NCBI RefSeq assembly: GCF_010183535.1
Contig: NC_071331.1
Location: forward strand, 13,516,001 to 13,580,000
Direction of reading: 5' to 3'
DNA: 64,000 nt
Source of the DNA: Caenorhabditis remanei
Lineage: Eukaryota; Nematoda; Chromadorea; Rhabditida; Rhabditidae
In this document: piece by piece, positions 26,495 to 37,668 of the stretch
Position numbering within the stretch: the stretch's first letter is position 1
Layout of the letters: each line of letters begins with the position of its first letter
Translations under genes and position numbers: made by a program
Notes under the pieces: model-generated
Database searches by the model: none
Seen by the model: the letters and a program-made list of their open reading frames with translations, nothing else
What the model was told of the DNA's origin: nothing

Positions 26495-29400
26495 TTAAAG
26501 TTTTTTGCAAATACTAGTATAGAGACTTCGAACAAGTTCTAATCCATGAAAATTCAAATGATCAATCTGTGTCATATAACTCAATCCACTGTTCTTCACA
26601 TCATAATATCTCCACGTGTTCGTTGTTGTATTCCAGAATAACGGTTTGTAATCAATTGGAATGCATCTCTTGCAGTCTTCAATAAGCTTGGAATGTCGGC
26701 GGCGAGCAGATTCTGGAGATGCATGAACAAATGACTTCTGAATTGGGGAACTATAAGAAGAAGATTGTAAAGAAAACATACATCAAATTTGGTAAGATTC
26801 TTTCTGTTTTTTACAGTTCTCACAATCTTCTCAACATTTTCGTGCTCTATTTCCGGTATCGATGTCAAAATGAACATTTTGTATTTCACATTCTCCATGA
26901 GCTTTTCAGTTTGTTTTTTCATTGACTGATATATAACATCATTTTCAACACTGGTTGCATTAATAGAGTCACTGATATCAATGAACCTGAAAAAATAAAA
27001 CTAAAGCCGAGAATACAGACAAGAAAGCTACCTCGACAACAAAAAAACATAGTCCGGTTTCTCTTCTGCTATTCGTTTCTCGAATATCTTCACATTGTCT
27101 TTGCAACGTTTTCCACCATAACTATACGAATATAACGGATCACAACCTGCATTCTCTGAGAAAAGATGGAACGAAAAAAGAAGTGAAACTGACCAATTGC
27201 AGAGCCTTGAAGAATACTTTTCGCTTTGTATCCGCATTCCTCGTAGATAATTCTAGCATGATTAGCTGCCCAACTGTTCCCAATTATCATAAACTTGAAT
27301 TTTCCTTTGAGACCCTAAAGATTATTAGAATAGAATTGAAGCTTGAGACTGTTTTACTGTATGTCTACACCATCCAAATGGTCCATTTCCTGTTTCATAT
27401 TCACATGTTGGATGAATCAAATTTTTAATATCGTCTTTGGACCACCGTCTGTTTAGATACTCAGATTCTTCTGTACTAATACGGAAATTATTAAAAATGT
27501 CAATCTCAATATACCAAAATTGTATGTTCTGTTTCCATCCAGCCCATCCAGTCGTTTGAAGTTTCCCGGCTGTCGATTTGCTATCCAATCTTGAATCTTA
27601 TCTCTGTTCAAGACTAGAATGTTCAAAACAAACAATGAAACACAAAGACAAGTTATCGGTATTGCAGCGAGTTTCAGATACCACCTGAAAGATTGCTGTT
27701 GCATGAAACAACGAACTTGCTCATACTTTTCGAAGATTTCGTAACTAAGAATCGACACGAGAAGAGCCAATAGAAATACTAGAATAAGTTGACCGTTCCA
27801 CACACTTCCATCACTCATATCCAATTTCCAAAACGCATACATTGGCCAATGAATCAGATACAATGAATATGATATATCGCCGATATACGTGAGCAGTGCA
27901 GATGACAGAATACTGTTATTTTCCGTGATAGTCATCAGCAATCCAGTTGTGACAGTGAAAAATGGCCTGGTGAGTTGATAAAACATTACAAATTGCCGAA
28001 AAAGAAGTGGAACCAACCTCATAACTTTATCAGAAAGTTCGTATGGGTAAACCATTATTCCGATCATTACAAATGTCATAAAATACTTGATTGATTGTTT
28101 AATTCGATTTCCTAGAAGAACACTAGAATGTTCAATGATCGGAAAAGTATTCTTTCTAATTTTGGATGCATTAGAATCAGTTATATGAAAAACTATCATT
28201 CCTGAAATTAATCAGAAATTGAGTATTGCCATGTTTTTATCCACCAACCAATCTTAAACTGCCACACTCTTGCAAATACGCTATGGAATGATTGGTTTTC
28301 GGTGCAAAACTCGATGGAAAACCAATAAGATATCAGACCTGAATAGTTGAATTTCTTTCGTAGACAAGAGAACGGAGATGCACCTAGTCCGCTGTAAAAG
28401 CACATTTGATACTTCTCTATGTAACTTATTGTTCCGAACAAAAACAAGAATGGAATAATGAAGTAAAACTGAAATTCAACGGAAAGAGACCATGTGTGTG
28501 TGAAGATGTCCACAGCGATTTCTAGCTGAAACTCAAAAAAGTTTGCTCGCGATAAGTTTCATGAATAGTACCATCGAAAAATAATCTTCTTCCTGAGTGG
28601 CCGCTCGATTGGAAATGAAAAACAATGCTCTTTTTCCTGACTCGATATTTGTTTCGTAAGCAGTATCAGGAAAAACGTAAAAGAGAGTAACAATGGCTAG
28701 AAAGATAATTGTGAAGTATAATGGTAATATCCTTTTCAGTCGCTTGTAGTAAAATTGAGAAATGAGCTTCGTCGGCATTCCTATCCAACTCGCTTCATTT
28801 TCTTTCAAACTTTTGTGAGATCTTTGAAGCAACATGCACATCAAGAAACCGGAAAGTACGAAGAATCTATAAATTCATTTGTGATTCGCTTCATTCCGAA
28901 AACACCCTCCCGACACAAAAACACGTGTTTACAGCAAAAAAGTCCAGACGGACAATTTTCTAATCTGATCCGTAACAAACTGAAACTTCAAAAGGATATT
29001 AAAGATTCATATCGAATACACACTTCAAACAATTGGAACTCGATATTTACGGAAGAATATGCATATAAACTAGTTGTACTTGTGTCACAATATGATGAAC
29101 AAATACTTGTTTGTTTTCAAATTTTAAAGTAGCCTCTCTCTCAGAGAGTTCTCACTTTGAAAGATCTTGACCTACATTTCAATGTGATTTTCAACAAACC
29201 GATGACTGAAAGTCATCCTGAATTCAGGGCTGTTAGAAATCAGACGTGCCATTAGTTGAAGATTGCCGAATATCAATTTGATAAACTCACTGATCAACTC
29301 CCAAATATCCATTTGGAAATATAGATGGTAAAAAGTGAAATCCAAGTACTGAGAGAATTGCCAACCCACGGATCCCTTGTAAATCCTGTCGCTTCTCCTT

Positions 29401-29550
29401 CAGTAATTTCTTCTTCTTTTTCATTGTTGGCACGAGTAATAATGAAGTATCATCGAATAATTGTGGGGAGCATGAGCAAGGAGGTTGTTCATCTGTTGTA
29501 TTACATTTCAAATTAACAACATCTTCAGAAGGGATAAGGCAGTTTTCCAT
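26495..29550 (-). CDS. Acyltransferase-3/SGNH (OAC family), copy 2
   Basis: Paralogue of the gene at 21390 with the same order of blocks: KEKRQDLQGIRGLAILSVLG, FFVLSGFLMCMLLQRS, KRLKRILPLYFT, EEDYFSMV, HTWSLSVEFQFYF, SLYLIHWPMYAFWKL, then the SGNH part with CEYETGNGPFGWCRHT, a GNSWAANHARIIYEECG Ser block and DHLNFHGLELV near the end. The preferred start is at 29550-29548 (MENCLIPSEDVV); the frame is open upstream to 29661. Exon 1 ends at 29291 (GTGAGT donor) and exon 2 begins at 28866, so the first intron (about 425 nt) is unusually long for this window. The stop (26497-26495) overlaps an AATAAA signal. An integral-membrane acyl transfer role follows from family knowledge; the substrate is not predictable. 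Confidence 0.9.
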
Positions 29551-30111
29551 ATTTATGGAATATACAAATCTGATGAATACGAAAATGAACCTCTCCTGTA
29601 GTCCGTTACCTAAAAAACCATTGTCCAGTTTTAAGTGGAGATTTTCACGATAAAGAATCATTTAATCTTTTTTCTCATTTTTCTTCCCAGTCTCGTTCAT
29701 TTAGTTGCCTGTGTGTCTCTTTCGAATTACCGTTAGCTCGGGTGTTATTTTCGATTCGAAACTGAAAACTAACTGGTTGTTTCTTATATAAATATCTCGT
29801 GTTGACATATTTTAATAAAAGTTTTTTAAATCAAAAATGATAAAGTTCTGTCTAAATACAAGCTTAAACAGCTCTCGATTAAATATCTCAAACTTCATCT
29901 ACTTTTTTTATTGTGTTTACTCATTTGTAAACGGAAAGAACCATCTAGTCGAAGTACGGTCTAAGTCACAGTTCAAAAATATCGTTGATTTGCTCATCAC
30001 GTTTTTATCGTACATTCAGAAGACGTTTCAGATATCAGATATGAATTGAATTGTGTTTATTATGACACCAAATGCTGAATTTGTTTTTAATAAACCTTTT
30101 ATTCAATTCTC

Positions 30112-30283
30112 TCAATCGTTTTTGAGCAATTTCTGAGTTTCTGGTGAAAACACATCACGTGAAATACTTCCATCGCTTCCGGTACTTTCTCTACTATCGG
30201 ACGGAGTTACTGCCGTCGATGACGTTCTTCTTCTTCTCCTTCGTCGTCTTCTGATGATTAGTCTTTCTCGAACATTGGGATTG
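30112..30283 (-). CDS. Orphan Arg/Ser-rich terminal exon
   Basis: Behind a TTTTCAG acceptor (minus strand) an exon encodes NPNVRERLIIRRRRRRRRR, then TSSTAVTPSDSRESTGSDG, and ends FSPETQKLLKND-stop. AATAAA signals follow downstream on the same strand (about 30090-30105). This is the composition of a basic/Ser-rich cytoplasmic tail. No upstream exons are recognisable in 30.3-31.9 kb; it may be the remnant of a gene destroyed by the local repeats, or a gene with a long intron. Family not recognised. Confidence 0.35.
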
Positions 30284-30879
30284 CTGAAAATAAACTGAAG
30301 CGTAGCGAGAATATTTATCTATCCAATAGAACTCATCCAGCAGATACTAGAGAATAAATCCTTTCTCGCTCATTTATTTTTGTAATTATATAAAGTTGGT
30401 AAAGAAAATTGTGAAACAATTGACTCTTTGCAAATAAAAAATTGAAAAACGGACATGAAATCAAAAAATCTTCCTAGAAGTTTTCCAAAACTAGACATAT
30501 TCATTCAAAAATTTGTCAATCAATAGGACGAAAAGATCAGAATTTGGGTATTCGATATGATCTCTAGGTTGGAATCTTTCTAGATCTTTCGGTCGGTGAA
30601 AAACGAGAAAAGGACATGTAGAGGATATTTTTATGAACTGCTTTGAAACTCTCCCACCTTCCCATGTCTAGATTGTTCACGTTGATTTTCCATCCATTAT
30701 CCCGTTTTTTCGAGACAAGAACAGAAAACGAACTCAAGTGGGAGGAGTCAAGGTAGAATGGAAACACGAGTTTTTATATCTTTATTAATTTTAAAGTTTT
30801 GCGGAATCCACAACTTTCCACTTAAAACACGAATAACAAATAATAAAAGAATAAAGGGTGGGACAGTTGGGTTCCTCCG

Positions 30880-31080
30880 ACAAGTTCCTCCGATTCTGGG
30901 CTCCTCGTGTGCTCCTCCTCCGAATCTGGGCTCTTCGTGGATCCCTCATCCGGTTCTCGGCTTCCCGTGGGCTCCTCCTCCGGTTCTCGGCTTCCCGTAT
31001 GCTCCTCCTCCGATTCTGTGCTTCTCGTGGGCTCCTCCTCCGATTCTGTGCTCCTCGTGGATCCTTCGCGGCTCTTCGAG
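30880..31080. repeat. 30-bp coding-like minisatellite
   Basis: About 6.5 units at an exact 30-bp period (core CTCCTCCGATTCTGTGCTTC; register marks CGATTCTGGG at 30891, 30921, 30951, 30981, 31011, 31041). The period is divisible by three, so several frames stay open. The minus strand reads a 10-residue acidic repeat of the type EEEPTRSTES. No flanking gene structure supports translation. Confidence 0.8.
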
Positions 31081-31140
31081 GACTCCTCCTCTTCAAGTTC
31101 TGGTGCTGTTGATCTGGTTGCTGACAGGATGTTCACTACT

Positions 31141-31295
31141 GAATATCTGGCGAATGAACGACCATTACTGATCATTCTGTCACCGGATTCTCAGTACTGA
31201 ACATTCTATAACCGGATGCTCATCGCTGAACATCCAGTCACCGAATGACCATCTTTGATCATCCAGTCACCGAACGCTCATCACTGAACATCATG
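31141..31295. repeat. 29-bp minisatellite
   Basis: Five units start at 31141, 31170, 31199, 31228 and 31257, with variants of GAACATCCAGTCACCGAATG plus nine bases. The period of 29 is not divisible by three, so this array is not a coding repeat. It directly follows the 30-bp array. Confidence 0.8.
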
Positions 31296-31823
31296 TCTTG
31301 TGTACTCCTACACATTTATATATGAATCGACGAGTTATATATATATACCCACACCTAGAGATGTGCTCGACATCTCACGGACTCCGCCAGTCGCCATATT
31401 TACTATATGGGCATATAGGACTATAGGACTCCAATTTCTCAGTTTTTTAATAGCGAAAGAAAGAAAAAATCCTGTGCTGTCGATGGTGGACTCATTGAGC
31501 CTGTGATTGAAGCCGTATCCGTGCTTATTTTCTGTGAAATTATGTTCAAAATTATATTTTCTCATCATAGGTGTTTGTTAATAAATAAAGGGAAACATTT
31601 CAAAGAAAAAACTGCAAAAAAAGGAGCGGTGGAGGTTGCTCACGGGCATTACTTGTTCCCGACACAACACTCTTCGAATCCAGTCGACTGGATTGCTGAA
31701 GCTTTCAAGGGATTTGTAGATGTCCAGACTAATGGATGATTTTCACAGCTTTTAAATTTCTTGAGAGAATTTCAAACAAAATTCTTGTTACAAATAATTT
31801 AAAGCATTTTTTTCAGTGGAAAA

Positions 31824-31951
31824 GAAGAATATCCAAGTTGAACTGACGGTTCAAATATGCACTCGCCAAAGGCTTCTGGAGATCCTCTCCTCCCGAGAAT
31901 TATCGGAGGGTTTATTTTCACTTGTTTTTTTTCTTTCGTAGTCCGGTCCAA
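31824..31951. repeat. Dispersed repeat, copy A
   Basis: About 128 bp, closely matching 33547-33680 in the same orientation. It contains the imperfect palindrome CCTCCCGAGAATTATCGGAG and ends TCTTTCGTAGTCCGGTCCAA. It sits 90 bp upstream of the F-box pseudogene. Likely a small transposon remnant or segmental duplication. The minus-strand open frame across it is conserved between copies (SPEAFGECIFEPSVQ), probably just through DNA similarity. Confidence 0.75.
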
Positions 31952-32043
31952 CACAAAAAACCACACACACATAAATACACATCTCATTACTGTCTGTGTC
32001 CTGTCCTAGAGTATTGATTTCCTGCGAAGTAGACAATCCGACG

Positions 32044-32984
32044 ATGTTTCCTCTTCTACGTCTTCCAGTCCTAGCTATTGAAGAAATCTTCAGTATGATG
32101 ACACCTTTTGATATGTGAGTTTAATAGACTTTGTATAGAAAACCGTAGAACCTCATTTTAAGCCTCAACGTCACCATGATATCTTTGAAAACCAGAAACA
32201 TTACAAAATGCATTTTTAAAGGCCAAAAATAAAAATCACGAGTACTTAGTAGACGAAAATAAAATAAAATCAGAAACGATTTGGATTTACTCGGAAGATA
32301 TAGTACTTAATTGGATGAAACTGTTAAAGAAGGAGCTGTTCAATTTCAGAAGGTTATCTTGTTTTATCAACCCAGATGCATTTCCATACCAACAAAAATC
32401 TCTTATTGATTGTGTAAAATCTGAAATATCATCAGTCCAAAATTTTTACGTTTTTGGGCGTAAAGGCATATATGATCAGATGTGGAACAGTTTCTGAACA
32501 GTATCGATGTCACTGATGAAATATGTTTACTCACAAATCTAAGTGATCAATTTGATCTGAAAATGAACAAAACTCTCAAATTTCTCCACCTTGATGCTGG
32601 AAACTGGCTAAAATACGACAAGTTTCTGCAGTTGAGATGTTTAAACCTCGTGGTTTGAGATTCAAAGCTTCAGAGTTTCGAACTGAACACGTTTCTTCTC
32701 AGCTGGATGAATTCTGACTGCCATCAGGATCTTCAGTTTCTTCAAATTAATATTGGAACCCTAAATATTTTTGAAATTATTTTCAACCTACTTCATGGAG
32801 TTATCAACAACAATGCAATAAGACAAGGCAGAACGTGAGTTTTTCAGTTTCATTCCTCCCAATCTAATCATAATGAAATTATAGTGCCAGCAATAAGATT
32901 ATTGAATTACGAGGCGGGGTCGACATCAAAAGAAACGATGGAGCCACTGCAACACTGTCAGTTATTTTGGAGTGTATGCAGTGA
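32044..32984 (+). pseudogene. F-box (FBA2/FBXB-type) pseudogene
   Basis: The first exon MFPLLRLPVLAIEEIFSMMT is the F-box start of the nematode FBXB-type family and ends at a GTGAGT donor. The rest of the F-box (LSLNVTMISLKTRNITKCIF) follows near 32158 without a clear acceptor. The body continues in another frame (IWIYSEDIVLNWMKLLKKE, CVKSEISSVQNFYVFG), then shifts again to FLNSIDVTDEICLLTNLSDQ and hits a TGA after LRCLNLVV. The terminal exon after a TTATAG acceptor reads GGVDIKRNDGATATLSVIL-ECMQ-stop, the usual FBA2 ending. At least two frame changes and one internal stop mark it as a pseudogene. Intact relatives are substrate adaptors of SCF ubiquitin ligases. Confidence 0.75.
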
Positions 32985-33546
32985 AAGTTAGTTATGAATC
33001 TTTCTTATTTGATTGTCTGAAAATTTAATCCGTTTTATTGAACTTTTCAGACCTATTTTTAGAGAAATTTTTAAATCTCTTTGAAATCATTACTATCCTG
33101 TTACATTTTATTTAATGGTATTTGTTCACAATCAATTGTTATGTTTTCACAATTTGTTTATTTTCTATTCGTTTCATAAAAAATACAGATACAAATGTTT
33201 TACGAATACATATTCAATTTAAAGTTGATTCTTTCGATCTCAATCTGAAAATACACGGTCTCCTCATTTTGTAAACAAAAAAGTGTTCAGGTTACGGGGA
33301 ATGGCAAAACAGTTGTGAAATAGTATAATTTGAGTCTACCACAGTCCATAATCACCCTGTAGAAGAACTCAGAATTAAACGTTCAATTGTGGTTGATGAG
33401 GAAATTGGAATCAGAAACCCTCTTTTTTATTCCCAATGCATCAAGCGTTGTTGAGAAGTTTAAATTTTGAACTACACGCAAATTCTGTTACCTTTGAGAT
33501 TGACGTTACTTGCAGATTAATATAAAATAGTTTTGCCAGTAGAAAA

Positions 33547-33680
33547 TAAGAATATTCAAATTGAACTGACGGTTCAAATATACACTCGCCAAATGCTTCT
33601 GGAGATCGATATCTCTCCTCCCGAGAATTATCGGAGGGTTTATTTTCAAATGCTGTTTTTTCTTTCGTAGTCCGGTCCAA
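33547..33680. repeat. Dispersed repeat, copy B
   Basis: Direct-orientation copy of 31824-31951, with about a dozen substitutions and a short insertion of GATATC-like sequence. The two copies bracket the F-box pseudogene at a separation of about 1.7 kb. Between it and the GT92 gene (33.8-34.4 kb) I see no gene. Confidence 0.75.
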
Positions 33681-34433
33681 ACGGATTCTGACAGTTTTTT
33701 TTTGCATTATTCTTGGATAAGGATCACACATTAAAATGTGTTCCATGGCCTGAAAAAATCCTTTCAGTGAGACCCACACCACCGATTTTTCAGGAGACAT
33801 CTGTTTTAACTTCACCATCTGCACTTTTTACATCAACTCAATACATCTAGTTAGGTCATGTTTTAATAAAAATTAGAGCTGTTTATGAGGCCAAGGTTCA
33901 CAATTCAATGGCCAAAATATTGGAATACTAAATAGGTTTATGATCTCTTCTTGAATGCTCTGAGAAACGCACTGAATCTGTGTTCAGTTCTTGCTCAGAA
34001 ATATGATTTTCCGTTACTTTAGCCGGAAACTTTGTAAAACCAGAGGGCAAAAACGTCCAAAAAAGTTTGAAACTCTGTGACAACTCCTAACTTGTCAAAA
34101 AGGATGTTCATTGGTAAACATTGTTTGGGTATCGGTTTAAAAAAATCATGATTATTCAGTTTCGGAAAAAAATCTAATTTTTGGAATCTAAAGACAGGTT
34201 TCTAAAATGAATAATCTTACACTTAATGCTGGACAGAAGGCGGGAACAATAATTATCTATATGTGACTCGAAATGCCGATTTTTGTATCGTTTTTACCAG
34301 CATAGAAGAAAATGATCCGGAGAGAAACCTTTTGTTTCGAATGTTTTTTATTGAAAATCGAAAAGATCCAAATACCCGATAGTCACTATAAAATTGATCT
34401 GTTTGAACAAATCGGGATCAATTCCATATTACG

Positions 34434-36138
34434 ATGGAACAATCCCGGTTAATTTCAGTAGGAGAAACTACTCAGACTGAAAATATATTTCAGAGAAATG
34501 ACGATCATATTTTGATGAGTTCTGTTAAATATGTACTTGTTCTCGTTACTTTCTGGATTTTTATTTTCACAGTCGGATTTCTCGTTGGGTTGAAAAAAGG
34601 TGAGTACTGGCAATTGATTGATTGAATAAATCGAAATAATTATTTTTCAGACACATCTCACCTCGACGTTATTCCTACTCTCATTCATTATGATCCCCAT
34701 CTTAATTATGAGAAGTACCTATGATGTAACAGCTAAATGTACTTATTTTTCTTATTTTCAGCTTGTCTCTTCCACTTTGTCACATCGAACATTGGAACAA
34801 TAAGACAACCATATCGTTTCCATTCTATGACCTCTATAAATACTTTGCTGAACGAAAAGTAACCGGATCAGAAGGTCTTTCAGATGGACAACTCCGTCTT
34901 CTCACTGCATTTCTTTACGAAGAATATATTGTGATTACTCATACAGCACAGAATCCAAAAGGAGTTGGAAGAGTTGCTTATTGTCATTACTACGATTGTA
35001 ATCGTAATGAGTTGCCTGGAACTAGATTTGAATCGTTCGTCTTTCCAATGACTGCAGTTCATTGTCCAAGAAGAGCCGGTGTCAAATATGTTTCATTGAG
35101 CTTTGAGAACAGCGACCCGCCAAAAGAGGAACCAATACCTTTGCTAAACAGAATTTTCGAATGTAAGATCGAAAAACAAGTTTTTTTTCAAAAAGTGTAA
35201 ATTGTTCAGATCCACCTCATGAAATCGGAGTGTGTGTTGGTCAAATATATGGAGAAGAAAAGAAATGGTTAGAGATAATAGAATATGTTGAGCATCACAA
35301 ACTGATGGGTGCCACAATGTTTTACTTCACAATTCTTGAAATGGATGAGTACAGTAAAAGAACAATTGAAGATTACCAACGATTAGGAGAAATTGAGGCA
35401 ACTTTTGTAAACACTGAATATGAGAAAATCAATTGGTTATTCCATATGATTCAAGTTCATGTGAGTGAGGTCTTACTTTTTATTATTTCGAGAGTTGTCT
35501 TCATTCAGGAATGTTTCTTCCGCAGTAAGTTTCATTCGAAATGGGTAATTGGTATCGATATCGATGAGAGATTGGTGATGACTCAAATGCCATTGATGAG
35601 TTATTTGAGGTGAGTTCAGGCTCGCTAGAAAACAATCCAAAATACTTTCAGACAACAAAGTCCGGACACTTGTGAGATCAATTTCGGTAGTCGGCGAATT
35701 CAGAAGTTGTATGACGACCCAGAAAAATACATTTCCACGAATCAAACTCGTTCTTCTCTTTCCTTCTACAAATATAATCAGACAACCACTCATCGTTGGG
35801 GAGCATTCAAATCAATATTCAAACCTGCAAAGGTACATGCAATTCATTTTCACTGGACAGTTCAACAACACGACGGATGTCGGATCAAGACAGCAAAACG
35901 ACAAGAAGGATATATCCGGCACTACCGTACAACTGATTCTTCAAGTCTCGCCGGTTCATGGGTTTCTATTTTTAAACCATACACAACTACTCAAATGGAT
36001 TCGGAATTCTCAAAACAATTGGAGGTTCGAGTGATTAAACGAGTCGAGTATTTATATAAACTTCATCCAGTCTTCTGCGAAACGATCGATCCAAAAATCA
36101 GAAAACATTTTCCTCATGATTTGCATTGTGTCAACTAA
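34434..36138 (+). CDS. GT92 (DUF23) glycosyltransferase, copy 1
   Basis: Type II Golgi-type glycosyltransferase of family GT92, which in nematodes includes the core-fucose galactosyltransferase GALT-1. Exons: 34434-34599, 34651-34714, 34762-35162, 35210-35460, 35509-35609, 35652-36138, totalling 1,470 nt in one frame (489 aa). A short cytosolic tail with NDDHIL precedes a membrane anchor (YVLVLVTFWIFIFTVGFLVG). The catalytic domain shows VCVGQIYGEEKKWLEIIEYV, the DxD-type metal-binding motif WVIGIDIDER and the C-terminal RVEYLYKLHPVFCETIDPKI. It is more distant from the two GT92 copies downstream than they are from each other. A donor sugar of UDP-Gal type is family knowledge; the acceptor is unknown. 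Confidence 0.92.
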
Positions 36139-36304
36139 ACATTAGTTAATACTTTTGATAATAAATAATTGTTACTTGATTTAAAAGAACTTTGAAAAGA
36201 TATACCAAATAAGCAAAGACAAAAGGAAAACATTTATAAAAGATGTTCGCAAACTCTAATACTGGACCTCCAACTAATGAACCCAATGATGCTTCTTGTC
36301 TTTT

Positions 36305-37072
36305 TCACTCGTCCAACACTTCTCGAGACATTTTCCGACCACCAGACGCTGCTGCCTGTAATTATTACTTGGATAACCAGTACCAATTAATTAGTAACTC
36401 ACCACCAACTTGATCTTGATATGAGCAATCTTGGTACCAGCGGCATCGGCTGCTTTGAATGCAGCTTTAGCGTCCTGGGCATCCTTTTCGATCTCAATAT
36501 ATTGAACGATGGCCTTATCAGTTTGAATCGGTCCAGGCATTCGATTGATTGTCAACTGGCGGCACTTGTTCGGTTCAATGATCATATGAGTTGGCTCAAC
36601 ACGGAACAAAGCATTTCCGCAACGAATTTTCAGAGCCATCCGTTTGGTGGTGAAGTTGACGACCATGTGTTCCGATTTGCCGCCGGCGTTGGAAAACTTG
36701 GCATCCTGGAAACGGATAGAGTTCGGATTGAGAATTGAATCTCCGTTAAAATCAGTCGTGATTTTTCTCTAAATGTTTTTTCTTCAAATAACCTACCTCC
36801 GGATCAACGGTGATTGGAACCTTCGACGCTTCCGAATTGGCCTCATCGCATTCGATATTTTTTGATGACTTATCCTTGTCTCCAATTTTTGAATTGCTTT
36901 CTTTTTGGTTCTCCTTCTGATTGTCTTCTTTCGTCATTTCTTCTTTCGATGAGAATACGAAAAGTGATTGAGTTTTGAAAACTGATATTTTCAACGAGGG
37001 GCTTTCATGGGCTTTATGGAATGGATCATCTTGATAAGGAGACGTTTTTGAGGTAGGGTCACGAGAATACAC
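36305..37072 (-). CDS. MSP-domain protein with acidic N-terminus
   Basis: Major sperm protein domain protein. Exons (minus): 37072 or 36937 to 36797, 36768-36403, 36355-36305; phases close for both starts (230 or 185 aa). The N-terminal exon is rich in Lys, Glu, Asn and Ser (MTKEDNQKENQKESNSKIGD). The MSP fold follows: FNGDSILNPNSIRFQDAKFS, HMVVNFTTKRMALKIRCGNA, LFRVEPTHMIIEPNKCRQLT, and a late Ala/Asp-rich EIEKDAQDAKAAFKAADA. The last exon adds AAASGGRKMSREVLDE. The first intron would be only 28 nt, very short for a nematode. The family acts as cytoskeletal or signalling proteins in sperm, so male germline expression is likely. Start choice is uncertain. Confidence 0.83.
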
Positions 37073-37223
37073 GTCACATTATTCCCCTCATTTTATTGAA
37101 ATTCTTCGTGGAGGACTTATTTTTTGAAGACGAGCAACATGGTCAAGGAAAATAAGAAGTTTTCGAATATCCATTTTGTTCATTTCATAATTTTCCTTCC
37201 CTTTGTGTCACAGAAAAAAGTTA

Positions 37224-37416
37224 GAATATTCGGCTCTACCGTCCGATCGAGGTTCTTTGAAATTATCGAGGTCCTTTGAAATTATCGAGGTCCTTTGAAA
37301 ATAACGAGGTCCTTTGAAATTATCGAGGTCCTTTGAAAATATCAAGGGCCTTTGAAAATATCGAGGTCCTTTGAAAATATCGAGGTCCCTTCAAAGTACA
37401 GGGGTCCTTTGAAAAT
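37224..37416 (+). repeat. Left 193-bp inverted-repeat arm
   Basis: Begins with the palindrome GAATATTC and CGGCTCTACCGTCC, then carries nine to ten degenerate 20-21 bp units (TCGAGGTCCTTTGAAAATA). By eye it is identical over all 193 bases to the reverse complement of 39202-39394. Confidence 0.95.
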
Positions 37417-37668
37417 TGGGAGTACTTTTCTCGCAAACAGCGAATATTGTTTGAATTTTTGTATTTTTTATTGTTTTTTTATAACAGTTTTCCAATTATT
37501 ATCGTTTATAAGTTTTATGAATATATATATAACATTGTGATACAAACGACGTTACTACGTTATCATGCGTGCATTCAGGCTCCTCCTACATAGTAAATAT
37601 TGTAGGGCGTTTCCAAATGGAGCAGTCATTGTCGCATTCTTCTCCCTGCAGCAAGCGCTACAGTCGAC

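Noticed and set aside
33441..33824. 127-codon minus-strand frame sharing a peptide with 31.8-32.0 kb
   Set aside because: The shared peptide is explained by the dispersed 130-bp DNA repeat; flanking parts do not match and have no motifs.
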